Source of the DNA: Fimbriimonadaceae bacterium | GTDB lineage: Bacteria; Armatimonadota; Fimbriimonadia; Fimbriimonadales; Fimbriimonadaceae | Direction of reading: 5' to 3' | Length of the DNA stretch: 64,000 nt | NCBI GenBank assembly: GCA_020847855.1 | Contig: JADLBH010000037.1 | Span: forward strand, 310,001-374,000 | Shown: positions 1 to 9,289 of the stretch, one piece after another | How positions within the stretch are numbered: the stretch's first letter is position 1 | Layout: the number at the start of each line of letters is the position of its first letter | Translations under genes and position numbers: made by a program | The notes under the pieces: generated by a model | What the model saw: the letters and a program-made list of their open reading frames with translations, nothing else | Told to the model about the DNA's origin: nothing | Databases searched by the model: none

Positions 1-766
1 TCGCGTTCAGTTCCTTGCCGTAGTAGGTCACGTTGCCCGTCGCCAAGAGTACGTCGGTCTCGCGGTTGTACTCCGCGGTGTCTGCCTTCACCGTGACTTC
101 GCCGTCCGTCGCGGTCACCTTCGTGAACTTGCTGACCGGTCCCTTGATCGTGGTCACGGACTCGGGGCTCGTAGTGAACCGCCAGTTCGTACGGCCCTTC
201 TGCTGGGGTGGTTGCCCTTGCCAAAGCAGACCGGTGAGTCTGAGGGTGCCGTCCTGAGGAAAGTAGGCGAGGCGGGAGGCCTTGACCGAGCCCTTGAGCA
301 GCGTGCCTCGGATCGGCCCATCGCTCCGGAGCCAGGATTCTTTGGGCTCGAAACGGAAGGTCGGTGTGTTCACGTCGAAGTCCGCGGTGTGGACCCTGGC
401 CCCGCCGCTCCCTGTCAGAGCACCTTGTTCCGAGTAATAGACGACGCTTTGTGCATCGAAGCCGAAGGCTCGGCCCTCCTTCGTGCGGTATACGCCGTCG
501 CGGACGCGGGAGAGGGTCACGGTGTCGCGGGACGCATCGCTACTGATCTTCGCGACCTTCGCCGTCGCCACGAGACGGTCGCCATCATGGGCTTGCCACT
601 GGTTCACCCGCATCTCCACCGCGGGCGCATCGGGATCCGCCTCTGCGCGAAACTCGGCCATGGGATCGGCACCCAGTGCCTTCTTGCCCACGAGATAGCC
701 CTGCCACGCTCCGAAGCCGAGCAGCACGGCACCGACCGCGCCCAGAAGCCTACGGTAGCGTGACAT
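1..766 (-). CDS. LptC/OstA-like envelope protein, 3' end outside window
   Basis: Partial gene: 255 codons are open from an ATG at 766 to the left edge. The N-terminus has a short basic stretch (MSRYRRLL) and one hydrophobic segment (about residues 6-20), giving a bitopic or signal-anchored protein. The rest is beta-rich, with the pattern ADTAEYNRETDVLLATGNV near the visible end that is typical of the OstA/LptA/LptC jelly-roll fold. Such proteins bridge the inner and outer membrane during lipopolysaccharide transport. The start overlaps the preceding lipoprotein gene by 17 bp, so it is probably the downstream member of the same operon. The fold assignment is from motif resemblance only; LptC versus an LptA-like protein cannot be decided without the C-terminus. 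Confidence 0.6.
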   Translation of the reverse strand, partial: MSRYRRLLGAVGAVLLGFGAWQGYLVGKKALGADPMAEFRAEADPDAPAVEMRVNQWQAHDGDRLVATAKVAKISSDASRDTVTLSRVRDGVYRTKEGRAFGFDAQSVVYYSEQGALTGSGGARVHTADFDVNTPTFRFEPKESWLRSDGPIRGTLLKGSVKASRLAYFPQDGTLRLTGLLWQGQPPQQKGRTNWRFTTSPESVTTIKGPVSKFTKVTATDGEVTVKADTAEYNRETDVLLATGNVTYYGKELNA

Positions 767-1625
767 CTACTTCTTGGACGACGGAAGGGTCGGTAACGGT
801 GAAGGCTCTCTCCCCGGTTCGTGACCCCTTGACAGCTTTGATGCGGTAATTCCCAGCAGGGATCCAGAACCGGTATCGCGAACTACCGTCGGCCCGTCCG
901 AACCGGATCACGGCGCTCCCCTTGAGCACTTGCACGAGCGAGTCTGCGCCATCGCTGAGCGGGAGTACGTCCCCCGCCACGTTGAACGGCGGAGGGGGTG
1001 GATCGTTCGACCCGACAGGGGACATCGAGACGTCGCCCGTGTCTGCCACACCTCCCACCGGGCCCTGGCTTGGGCTCCAAGACCTCGGGAAGAACCCGGT
1101 CGCGGTCGCCTGGCCCTGTAATCCGAGGAAGACGGTAAGCCCCGCAGGCGAGAATGCCACGTCCTGGATCGAGAAGCTGCCGTTCGCGCCGGAGACCGCC
1201 ATCCGCCCCGCCAGTTTCACGGTCGCCCCTAGAATGGGGGCACCGCTCGATGCGTTCACCGTCCTCCCTTGCACCGTGACGACCTGAGGCCCGATGTAGA
1301 GATCGCCCAGGTCCACGTCGCTCGTAGCGGCAGGGAAGGAGAACGTGCGCACCACCGCCGAACCCCCGGTGGGGGTGAAAGTCACCGTCACAGAGGTGGC
1401 CCCTTGGGGCACGATCAAGGTGAAAAACCCGTCGCTCAGATCGGTCGTGTTCGAGATGGATCCTGAACGGACCGTCGCCGCTGGGTTGGGCGCGGCACCG
1501 GTCTCGATCCAGACCACCCTGCCGGTCAGGGTCACGAGCAGGCCCCCGCCTGTGCCGCCCCCACCCCCACAGCCCCCGAGCAGGAGCGCAAGCATGGTGA
1601 GCACGAGAACAGCTCTGGCTACCAT
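750..1625 (-). CDS. Lipoprotein with carboxypeptidase-regulatory-like domains
   Basis: 291 residues. A classic lipoprotein signal (hydrophobic core, then LLLGGC with Cys at about 19) is followed by a glycine run. The mature part has at least two beta-sandwich units of the carboxypeptidase regulatory type: one around residues 30-105 (GRVVWIE...DGFFTLIVPQG) and one at about 115-175 (GRTVNASSGAPILGATV...ANGSFSIQDV). The C-terminus (about 230-291) resembles a third short sandwich. These domains usually act as adhesive or structural modules outside the inner membrane. The gene overlaps its upstream neighbour by 7 bp and its downstream neighbour by 17 bp, so it sits inside a tightly packed envelope operon. 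The exact role is unknown. Confidence 0.75.
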   Translation of the reverse strand: MVARAVLVLTMLALLLGGCGGGGGTGGGLLVTLTGRVVWIETGAAPNPAATVRSGSISNTTDLSDGFFTLIVPQGATSVTVTFTPTGGSAVVRTFSFPAATSDVDLGDLYIGPQVVTVQGRTVNASSGAPILGATVKLAGRMAVSGANGSFSIQDVAFSPAGLTVFLGLQGQATATGFFPRSWSPSQGPVGGVADTGDVSMSPVGSNDPPPPPFNVAGDVLPLSDGADSLVQVLKGSAVIRFGRADGSSRYRFWIPAGNYRIKAVKGSRTGERAFTVTDPSVVQEVDVTLP

Positions 1626-4342
1626 TGTGCGGTCGCCACCTCGATCGTCTCGCTGCTCGCCCTGGCCGTGAACAGGAAGTCGTTCCCAGGGCCGAAGGGC
1701 ACCTGCCTGCCGTCTCGTACGGCCGCGACTCGCGACGCTCCATAGGTCGGTGCATAGCTCATGCGGTATCGCACGCCTGGGACGAGCCCGGTCAACCGGA
1801 CGTGAAACGATTGGAAGAACCGAGGCTCGCGAATGTCGCGGTAGAGGCGGAATCCCGAACCGACCGAATACACCCTAGCGCCCACGATCGAGCTCGGCGG
1901 CGTACTGTCCCAGAACCGGTTCGCCGAGCCCGTTGCCCCCTTCGCCGTCCCGATCCTCACGGAACCGAGGTCTCGGCGGCCCGACGAGAAGCGGAGCGTG
2001 CCCTCCCAGGTCAGGGTGCGACGCGCAGCCGCCCGCGCCCTTGCATCGCGGGAGGAGCGGTCCCCAAAACTCGGCCTACTGGCCGATCTGGGAACAAACA
2101 AGAGAACCGCACCTTCGCCCCGGTCGCAGCGCACCCAAGTTGCCTCACCGGGCCGGATCCGGTCGGTCTCCTCCATCGTCCCTTCGTCCGGATTCGTCGC
2201 CGATTGCTCGAATCGGAACATAGACGGACCCAGGATTCCGTCGGTTTGACCCTCGGCGAGCGTCCGCATCGCCTCGGTCGTGGTCGTGACGAGGATGTCG
2301 GCACCGACTGCGGTCGCGTCGAACGGCGTACTCACCATGTTCCAGCCTGGGCTCAGAGCGACGAGGATCGGGGTGTTCGGCATGTTCCTTCCGGATACGA
2401 CCGCGTTCTTCACCGCCGGTGGCCTTGCCCAATAGCCCAGCCCTTGGGAGCCAGAGCCCTCCTTCGGATAGAGGTCGTTCCGCAAGGTGAGCGGGTTCCA
2501 CCGAGCCCAAAGGGTGTCGCCGGGAAGCTCCCCAAGGATGCTCGACGCGTCGGGCCGGTACGGCTCGATCGGCAACCCAAGGGACTGGAGGGCCGAACGG
2601 AGCGGCAAGGAGTAGGACGTGTCGGCGGTCGGGGGCCGGAGGTCCAGAGCGATCGCACCCACCGTCTTGTTCACCTTCCTCGTGAAGAGGAGCACCTGGG
2701 ACGTTCCCTCGACCCGATAGACGCGGATCAGGAGCGGGCCTGGCTTCAAGAATCCCGCGTCCGTGAGCTTCTCGCCGAAGGCGAAGTTGTGGACACGTAT
2801 CCCCGAGCGGCGGCCCCCGATCCAGTCCACGACGATCTGATACTCGGCAGGCAACGGCTCCGGGAGGCCGACCAACGTACCAAAGAACGTCCTCGGTTCA
2901 GGATCGCTCCCGGTCGAGATCGCCCCTGCGGGAAGGACGCTTCGCGCGTTGAGCGTCCGGAACGGGAGGTCAACCACCATCCGATATGGGGCCCCGCTGA
3001 AGCTGTCGCCAGGAAAGTTCGCAACTACGGAGCCGAACGCGCCCGAGACATTGATCTTGTCCTCCTGCGCGGTCAGGAACGTTCGGGCAAAGTCAGGAAG
3101 GAAGTAGAGCGGCCAGGACTCTCCCGCGAGCAACGTCTCATCCCCGTTCTTTTCCGTCTGGAACGCATTGAGAACGATCCCAAAGAGGCCGAAGTCGCCC
3201 GATCCCGGAATGGGCGGGGCGGGGAACGGCTGGCTGATCACCTTGAGACCGGGGCGCTGGGAGACATCGAGGATCGCTTGCCGCTCTGCCCATGCCGCGT
3301 ATCGGAGACCCTCCACCGTTGGGTTGGGAACCCCCGTCGCGTCCTGGAGCGCCTGATCCCCCAGCGCCTCGAGCGCCTCGACGGTTTGGTAGCTAGTGGG
3401 GGCGAGGTCGTAGCGGCTGCGGAAGGCGAGGAGGAAGGCAGGCCGCTCGGCCATGAGCTTGAGCCAACTACTCCCTGCCATCTGGTAGCGCAAGAGGAAG
3501 ACCCCCCCTGTGGAGCCGCCGGGCGGCAGTTGCACGTTCAAGAGGTTCGGTGCGATAAACCTGGGCGCGCCGAGCGAAGTCGAGTTGTACCAATCATAGA
3601 AGCTCGTGACGTCGTAGAGTCCCTCGAGCGTGCCTTCGATATCGAGCGCGGTCGCTCCTGGGATCGTTCCGGGCACTCGGGAAACGATCGCGGTGGCGGC
3701 GCGGGCCATACCCTCCGAATAGGCGTCGAAAGGCGGCTGGATCCGGTTTTGGTACGCGAGCAACAGGGTATGGACGAAGTTGATCGAGGCCGCGGTCAGG
3801 TTGTTGTAGACAGGGAACCGGATCTCGGGCCCGCCTGGAGCGTTCGGGACGAAGTAGCCCCCCGCCACCGCGTAGCGATCCTGGATGTCGGCGTCATAGT
3901 TCTTGACCTTGATCGGCCCACCCACGGAAGCAGGACCAAAAACGCTGTCCATGACCGACTTCGCATCGGCGAAGGTCTGTTCCAGTTGCTGGCGATATTG
4001 GGCCGTGAACGCTCGTGAGCCGGTCGTGTCGAAGACCAGCGTGATGTTGGCCGCGGGCGACTCCTCGGGGGGCAACGGCCTGCCACCGTCCGTGAGGACG
4101 ACCGTAGTCGGCAGGGAGAACACTTCCGGAAAAACGCCCGCCCGACGCATCCGAGAACGGGCTCCCTCGCTGAGGAGCGAAAGGGAGCGCGCACGGAAGC
4201 GCACGGCATGGTCAGCGACGGACGACCAAGCCTCCGGCGCGCGTCTCGAGCCCACCTCTACGCGAACCGGGCCCGCGAGAGACAAGGCCGGGAGAACTAG
4301 GAGGGCGGCGAACGCCGCCCTGGTTTGGAGCCGAAGAAGCAT
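1619..4342 (-). CDS. Large secreted protein, unknown function (907 aa)
   Basis: An upstream in-frame ATG at 4450 exists, but the ATG at 4342 is preferred. It sits 4 bp after the stop of the upstream gene and gives a clean signal peptide (MLLRLQTRAAFAALLVLPALSLAG). Residues about 85-260 look like a degenerate gluzincin-type peptidase region (a helix FVHTLLLAYQ and then YSEGMARA), but no HExxH zinc motif is present. The middle and C-terminal parts are beta-rich, with a low-complexity Arg/Ala patch (about 760-780) and a final Ig-like sandwich. No family is recognised with certainty. It is cotranscribed with lipoproteins and an outer-membrane barrel, so a cell-surface role is likely. Confidence 0.7.
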   Translation of the reverse strand: MLLRLQTRAAFAALLVLPALSLAGPVRVEVGSRRAPEAWSSVADHAVRFRARSLSLLSEGARSRMRRAGVFPEVFSLPTTVVLTDGGRPLPPEESPAANITLVFDTTGSRAFTAQYRQQLEQTFADAKSVMDSVFGPASVGGPIKVKNYDADIQDRYAVAGGYFVPNAPGGPEIRFPVYNNLTAASINFVHTLLLAYQNRIQPPFDAYSEGMARAATAIVSRVPGTIPGATALDIEGTLEGLYDVTSFYDWYNSTSLGAPRFIAPNLLNVQLPPGGSTGGVFLLRYQMAGSSWLKLMAERPAFLLAFRSRYDLAPTSYQTVEALEALGDQALQDATGVPNPTVEGLRYAAWAERQAILDVSQRPGLKVISQPFPAPPIPGSGDFGLFGIVLNAFQTEKNGDETLLAGESWPLYFLPDFARTFLTAQEDKINVSGAFGSVVANFPGDSFSGAPYRMVVDLPFRTLNARSVLPAGAISTGSDPEPRTFFGTLVGLPEPLPAEYQIVVDWIGGRRSGIRVHNFAFGEKLTDAGFLKPGPLLIRVYRVEGTSQVLLFTRKVNKTVGAIALDLRPPTADTSYSLPLRSALQSLGLPIEPYRPDASSILGELPGDTLWARWNPLTLRNDLYPKEGSGSQGLGYWARPPAVKNAVVSGRNMPNTPILVALSPGWNMVSTPFDATAVGADILVTTTTEAMRTLAEGQTDGILGPSMFRFEQSATNPDEGTMEETDRIRPGEATWVRCDRGEGAVLLFVPRSASRPSFGDRSSRDARARAAARRTLTWEGTLRFSSGRRDLGSVRIGTAKGATGSANRFWDSTPPSSIVGARVYSVGSGFRLYRDIREPRFFQSFHVRLTGLVPGVRYRMSYAPTYGASRVAAVRDGRQVPFGPGNDFLFTARASSETIEVATAQW

Positions 4343-4346
4343 CGGT

Positions 4347-5648
4347 TCAGAGTTGGAACGTACCAATCTGGCTAATCGTTCGGCTGTCATCGTTATCCGC
4401 CAGCCCGACGACCACGTAGTAGTAGGTTCCTCGAGCCAGCGAGGGACCATCGTACCGCGCCGAGGTCCCAGTCGCCCGGTTCCCGTCGTTGTTCCAGATA
4501 GAGGTCACCCCCACGGAAGGAAACTCGTCGAACAGGAACACGATGAATTCCTGCCCACCGCTCCCTGACTGCCACCGGAAGGTGAGAGGACTGAAGCTTG
4601 GGTTCGAGAGCCGAAGCGATGCCAGGGTCCTGGCCCGTACCACGGCGCTGAGATCGCTTTCTGTGCCTGTGAAGTCGGGGTAGAGCGAGGAGATCGTCGT
4701 GACCGCATAGTTGTACGTCCTGGAGCGGCGCAGGTCGAGGTCCACATAGTACGAGGAAAGGGGGTCGGCGAAGAAGTCAATGCCTTCGAGGCTGCCGCCT
4801 TCCAAACCCCGATAGATCCCAAATCCGGTCACATCGTCGCCTCGAACGAAGTCCCAAAGCACATCGGCCTCGACATAGCTGTCCCCGTCAGGGGTCATGC
4901 TCCGCAGGCGAGTGCCCTTGCCCGCCTTGCGCAAAGCGCGACCGGGGTCCACCAGCTGCTTGACAGCCTCATAAGGGTCGCCACCGGGTCTTCGTGTGGC
5001 GTCCACGGGGGAAACCCAAGTCGTCGCAAGGACGTTCTGGGGAGGATCGAGGGGGGGAATCCCTGGGTCACTGACAACGAAGTTCAGGGTTCGGGTCTCC
5101 CCGATGTCCAAATTGACCGCGGTGCGGTCCGCCCTCAGGCCCTGGCCGCCAGCGTACAGCTCGTAGTCCACTCCCGCGACCAGGTCGCGGAGCGTGTAGT
5201 CCCCATCCTCGTCGCTGAACGCACGCTGACTCGACCCCGCGCCGAAGAAAGCGTAGACCGACGCCCCTTGCAGGGCGTTCCCGTTCCGATCCCGGATCGT
5301 GCCCCGGACCGTGGCCAGTTCGTCCTCGGGCGCGACGATGATGTTGGCGCTCGAAGTCGTGCCGTTCTTCATGTTGAGCACCCAGGTCCTACCTCGGTAC
5401 GTGCGCCCACCTTTGTCAATCTCGGCGGTGATCTCCACTTCGCCCTCCCCTTGGCGCGGCAAGGAGTAGGCACCGGTGGTGGAGGTGCGGGTAGAGCCAA
5501 ACCGGCTGCTGACCCTCGCGTCGCGGATCGGCTGGTCGTTGATGTCCACGACGGTTCCGCTCACGGTCGTGGTCTTGGAGCCACTGAATCCTCCACATCC
5601 AGCGGCGGCGAGTGCGAGGCCGACAACGGCAAAGGAAATGTTTCTCAC
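4347..5648 (-). CDS. Lipoprotein with two carboxypeptidase-regulatory-like domains and an FnIII-like C-terminus
   Basis: The frame is open to 5888 but that would overlap the upstream gene by 200 bp. The signal sequence begins at VRNISFAVVGLALAAAGCGG, so a GTG at 5648 (433 aa) is used; a TTG at 5666 directly after AGGAGG is the alternative. The lipobox is AAAGC. Residues about 28-100 form one CarboxypepD_reg-like unit (GTVVDINDQPIRDARV...GAYSLP) and about 115-195 a second (GTIRDRNGNALQGASVYAFF...GDYTLRDL). The C-terminal half has paired beta-sandwich segments like fibronectin type III repeats. It likely acts as a surface structural protein. It lies 37 bp after the beta-barrel gene and 4 bp before the 907-aa gene. 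Confidence 0.72.
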   Translation of the reverse strand: MRNISFAVVGLALAAAGCGGFSGSKTTTVSGTVVDINDQPIRDARVSSRFGSTRTSTTGAYSLPRQGEGEVEITAEIDKGGRTYRGRTWVLNMKNGTTSSANIIVAPEDELATVRGTIRDRNGNALQGASVYAFFGAGSSQRAFSDEDGDYTLRDLVAGVDYELYAGGQGLRADRTAVNLDIGETRTLNFVVSDPGIPPLDPPQNVLATTWVSPVDATRRPGGDPYEAVKQLVDPGRALRKAGKGTRLRSMTPDGDSYVEADVLWDFVRGDDVTGFGIYRGLEGGSLEGIDFFADPLSSYYVDLDLRRSRTYNYAVTTISSLYPDFTGTESDLSAVVRARTLASLRLSNPSFSPLTFRWQSGSGGQEFIVFLFDEFPSVGVTSIWNNDGNRATGTSARYDGPSLARGTYYYVVVGLADNDDSRTISQIGTFQL

Positions 5649-5685
5649 ACCTGGGAAAACGTGCAACCTCCTGTAACGTTTCACC

Positions 5686-8241
5686 TTAGCCGCCAAAGTT
5701 GAACTCAAGCTCGAAGTCGAAGCCCGAGCTTCGATAGGCCCCAGAATCGAAGCCAGGGGTCGTGTTCCGCACATCAATCCAGCGATAGCCCAGGTTGAAC
5801 GCCAGGCTCTTCCAGATTTGATACTGGTACGTGAGGGAAGCGGAAGAATGGTTCTGAGGCAGGTATCCCCGAATCTGGCCGAAGTCAAGTCCCAGCATCA
5901 GGTTGTGCCGAGGCGCCAGGCGGTAGCCGAGCGCTGCGTCCAAGGCAAGGCTGTCCTGTGCAAATTCGCCTGAGCCGCCCGTAAGCAGTGCGGTCAATCC
6001 GGTCCGGTAGGTGAACCGCCCTGGAGGCGAACCCTCCACACCCAACGCGGCGGTCAAGACGCTCGCCTCCCCGACCGTCCCGCCGAGAAACTTCGTTCGC
6101 GTCCCGTCCAAGGAAAAGTCCACTAACGCCGACCTGCCCAGGTTCCAACCGACTTGCAGTCCGGCCCCTAGGGTCTCCGTGTTCGCGCTGAGACCTCCTT
6201 GACGCCGGCTCGCGTGCAAGGAGCCGACGAGCGTAAGCCGATCCGTAGGCAGGTAGCTGGCGAGCAGGTTTACGGCGGTGACGCTCCCCGCTGTGTTCAA
6301 GAAGCTACTGTCCGCGCCCGAGGAGAAGCCGTTCCCACCGTATCCGATCCCGAGGCCGGAATCAAAACCCAGCGCGGAGAGCGCCCCACCGTCGCTGTCC
6401 GAGACGTCGAGGCGAAAGTCCAGCTTGTCGCTTGCGCGGTAGCTCGCGCCGATCCCGATGTCCCTTCCTAAGCCTGACCTGCCCGCCGCGCTCACCTGAT
6501 TGAGGCCGGCAAAGACGGTCGCACCGAAGCGATCCTCGCCGCGATAGCCTGCCCGCAGCTCGAGCCCGCGCGTCGTCACGGTTCCGTTCTGGCGTTGACC
6601 CGAGAACGTGAAGGGGCCCTTGGCCGAACGGTGGGTCAAGTCGAGTCCAAGGGACCATGCCCCGGTGTTCCGCGAGGTTCCCAACGTGGTGGTGTCCACG
6701 GTCGTCGAGCCTTGGATCGTGCGTGAGCCCGTGCGCACGTGGCGGAGGCGGAGCGGCATCCCGTTCTCCGGGGTGAGGGACACCCCGCCTTCCGCTCGCG
6801 TGATCCGGTTTGCGACGGTTCGCACCGAGCTTCCGGTACCGACCCGGCTCGCCACGCTCGAGTTCCGATAGAGGGCGTCGTAAGTCAGGGTGGCGCTGGG
6901 CCGGTACACGAGCCTGAGGTCGGCGGTCCTCTCGTTCCGCTCGAACCCCGCCGTCTCGATGCCCACGAAGTTGCTCGGAACGTCCCGGACGCCGGCGGCG
7001 ACCTCGAAGTCTCCGAGGCTGTAGCGCAGGTCGGCGAACCGGGCGGTGCCCCGCCTGGGGTCGGCCGTGTTCGTGAGTTCACCGACGGTCTGGGTGACGA
7101 GGAGCCTGCCTGACTTGCCGAGCGGCAGGGTGTAGTCCACGCCCACCACGGAGCGGTCGCCGTCCACGTTGGAGAGTTGCTTCGGCGTATAGAGCACGTC
7201 AATCGTGCTCGTGGAAGGAACGAAGCGGGTCATGAAGAAAACGGCGGGGTTTGCTGCATCGAACTGGTAGTCCACATTGAGCCGCTGTAGCACGCCGTCC
7301 ACTCGGATCACCACGCCGGCGATGCTCTGCGGCTCGAACTGCAGCACGTAAGGCGTGGAAGGGGGGCCGAAGCCTTGGAACCGTTCCAAGCGACCCGAGC
7401 TTGCTCCGGACGAGCCGCTCTTCTGTCGCAGGGCGGTCACCCCGATCTTGCCGAGGCCCCCTGCGTTGTAGCTCGCGCTCACGCCTTGGATCGTGCCGCT
7501 CGATCCGCCAAAGTTGAACGCTTCATAGGTGGCGACAATCGTGCTCGTCGGGGGGATGATCCTCGCCTGCAAGGTCTGGCGGTTCACGAAGTAGACCGCC
7601 CCTAGCTCGTAGTCCACGGTGTAGTCCTGGCCCTGCACCTGTGGCTCGCCATCCACCTCGATCCGCTCAGAGCCCCTCACGACCTGGCTTGCCTGTAAAA
7701 AATACGGGCCCGCGGAGTTTGTCCCGGCAAAGCTCACCGTGCGGGCCTCGCCTCGTGCTTGACTGTGCAGCACTTTGGCCTCGAAACCTGACGATTTGTA
7801 GCCGATGCTGACGCCGGTGAGGGATCGCTCGAACCGGGCGTGGGGATTCGTGCTTCCCAACGTGCCTCGGATGTCCCCCGCATTCGCCGTGAACCCGCCT
7901 CCCTCGTAATCCAGGCTCAACCGGTTTGCCTGCGGGTCTTGAAAGCGGCTGTCCTGAATGTTCACGTCGAAGTTCAAGAACCCCATGACCTTGAACCCTG
8001 TCACGCGCACGTAGCCAAAGTCTGTGAACCGATCCAGGCCTCGGCCACCGTACTCGGTCACGTCGTAGGCATCGAGGTCGCCCTCGACCTTGCGAACGTG
8101 GTAGCCAAGTCGTCGGTTGCCCGAAACGGTGGTTCGGCTCGCGATGTTCTCCTGATACCACCTTTCGAGCGACGAACCTTGCTCCTGGGGTGCAGCGATC
8201 GCGGAGGCCACCGCGACGAGCCCTGCGAAACTAGCCCGCAA
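5686..8241 (-). CDS. Outer-membrane beta-barrel protein, unknown function
   Basis: 851 residues from a TTG at 8241 that overlaps the csaB stop by 11 bp. Longer in-frame starts (to 8403) would place the signal peptide internally; the hydrophobic stretch FAGLVAVASAIAAP followed by QEQ is a good signal at this start. The N-terminal about 300 residues include repeated units of the type RIEVDG..V.GQDYTVDYELGAVYF. The C-terminal about 500 residues alternate polar and hydrophobic residues in short strands separated by turns, as in a large transmembrane barrel, ending FELEFNFGG. Function is unknown; the neighbours (CsaB, LptC-like) support an envelope assembly or surface polymer role. Confidence 0.7.
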   Translation of the reverse strand: MRASFAGLVAVASAIAAPQEQGSSLERWYQENIASRTTVSGNRRLGYHVRKVEGDLDAYDVTEYGGRGLDRFTDFGYVRVTGFKVMGFLNFDVNIQDSRFQDPQANRLSLDYEGGGFTANAGDIRGTLGSTNPHARFERSLTGVSIGYKSSGFEAKVLHSQARGEARTVSFAGTNSAGPYFLQASQVVRGSERIEVDGEPQVQGQDYTVDYELGAVYFVNRQTLQARIIPPTSTIVATYEAFNFGGSSGTIQGVSASYNAGGLGKIGVTALRQKSGSSGASSGRLERFQGFGPPSTPYVLQFEPQSIAGVVIRVDGVLQRLNVDYQFDAANPAVFFMTRFVPSTSTIDVLYTPKQLSNVDGDRSVVGVDYTLPLGKSGRLLVTQTVGELTNTADPRRGTARFADLRYSLGDFEVAAGVRDVPSNFVGIETAGFERNERTADLRLVYRPSATLTYDALYRNSSVASRVGTGSSVRTVANRITRAEGGVSLTPENGMPLRLRHVRTGSRTIQGSTTVDTTTLGTSRNTGAWSLGLDLTHRSAKGPFTFSGQRQNGTVTTRGLELRAGYRGEDRFGATVFAGLNQVSAAGRSGLGRDIGIGASYRASDKLDFRLDVSDSDGGALSALGFDSGLGIGYGGNGFSSGADSSFLNTAGSVTAVNLLASYLPTDRLTLVGSLHASRRQGGLSANTETLGAGLQVGWNLGRSALVDFSLDGTRTKFLGGTVGEASVLTAALGVEGSPPGRFTYRTGLTALLTGGSGEFAQDSLALDAALGYRLAPRHNLMLGLDFGQIRGYLPQNHSSASLTYQYQIWKSLAFNLGYRWIDVRNTTPGFDSGAYRSSGFDFELEFNFGG

Positions 8242-9286
8242 GCGCCCGATCGAGTACCTCGATGTTCCGCTCTGCAGCGGCGCGAAGCGCCTCCACCCGC
8301 TTGGGCAAGGCGGCGGCGATCCTTTCCGAATCTTGTATGAATGAGGCAAATCCTTCGACCAATCGGGTGGACTTGAGGCCATCAATGCGCAAAGGTGCCG
8401 CAAGCCCGAGTGCCGGGGCTAGGGCCGTCACCTTCGGGTCATAACTGACCAGGTAGGTCGGCACCCCCTCCAACGCAGCGAGGATCCCTGCGTGCAACCG
8501 CATGGCGATGACCGCGTCCATCCGCGCCATCCGCTGTTGGACGGTGCGGGGGCTGTCTAAGTTCTTGATCTCCGGGGCCTTGCCCCCAAGTCGCTTGCCG
8601 ATCTCCGAGAGCAACGGGCCGTCCGACTCTTGGTCCATCTCGATGAAGACCGGCATGAAGCCTCGCTGGCTCAGACCCCGCGCCGTCTCGGCGAAGAGCT
8701 CTGCGACCGCCCCACCCTTGCCCCATGGCCTGGGCGCGATCCCGATCGTCTTGGAAGCCGCGACCCCGAACGCCTCCCCGCTCCTCCCTTGCGGTGGCAG
8801 CAGCCAGGCCAAGTCGGCCGTGACCTCCACCCTGCCCCGATGTCCCAACGTTCGCAGCGTCCTTTCGGAGTCTGGGTCCCGTACCGCGACCGCGTCTGCG
8901 GCGTCAAAGGCTCCCATCGCGGCGCGTTTGCCGAAAAAGCTCGTGAGCGGCCCCACGCCTTGGCTCAGCATGACCACCTTCTTGCCCTTCTTCTTGGCCA
9001 AGCTCACGAGCTTAGAGTAGTAGAGGACGCTCGCGGTACTGGTGACGTCCTGGAAGACGCTTCCACCGGGGAAGACGAGGGCGTCGCACGAGTCCAGCGC
9101 CTGGCCGATCGCGCCGAAGTCCTTCCGCGGCACCCCTGGCAATCCGTACTTCCTCATCATCATCTCTTGACTTGCGGTCAAAACTTGGAAGGAGTGGGAC
9201 TTCGCCGACCCAATCATGGCGAGCAACAGGGCATCGTCGCCCAAATTGCCGCAACCGAAATAGCCGGCCAGAAGAAGTCGTGCCAT
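8231..9286 (-). CDS. csaB: Polysaccharide pyruvyl transferase CsaB
   Basis: 351 residues, the usual length for CsaB. The N-terminus MARLLLAGYFGCGNLGDDALL carries the family G-x-G-N-x-G-D-[DE]-A motif, and the C-terminal half has a GT-B-like fold with MRLHAGILAALEGVPTYLVSYDPKV, the strongly conserved RLH signature. CsaB transfers pyruvate from phosphoenolpyruvate to secondary cell-wall polymer sugars; the ketal is what SLH domains bind. An SLH-domain porin is encoded at 40269 in this window. It lies 3 bp downstream of the DUF5693 gene, a pairing seen in other SLH-containing lineages. Confidence 0.92.
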   Translation of the reverse strand: MARLLLAGYFGCGNLGDDALLLAMIGSAKSHSFQVLTASQEMMMRKYGLPGVPRKDFGAIGQALDSCDALVFPGGSVFQDVTSTASVLYYSKLVSLAKKKGKKVVMLSQGVGPLTSFFGKRAAMGAFDAADAVAVRDPDSERTLRTLGHRGRVEVTADLAWLLPPQGRSGEAFGVAASKTIGIAPRPWGKGGAVAELFAETARGLSQRGFMPVFIEMDQESDGPLLSEIGKRLGGKAPEIKNLDSPRTVQQRMARMDAVIAMRLHAGILAALEGVPTYLVSYDPKVTALAPALGLAAPLRIDGLKSTRLVEGFASFIQDSERIAAALPKRVEALRAAAERNIEVLDRALAG

Positions 9287-9289
9287 GGA

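Noticed and set aside
1625..4018. A 797-codon open frame on the plus strand
   Set aside because: It is antisense to the 907-aa gene, rich in Arg/Pro/Gly and without a signal or known motif; a product of high GC and codon bias.
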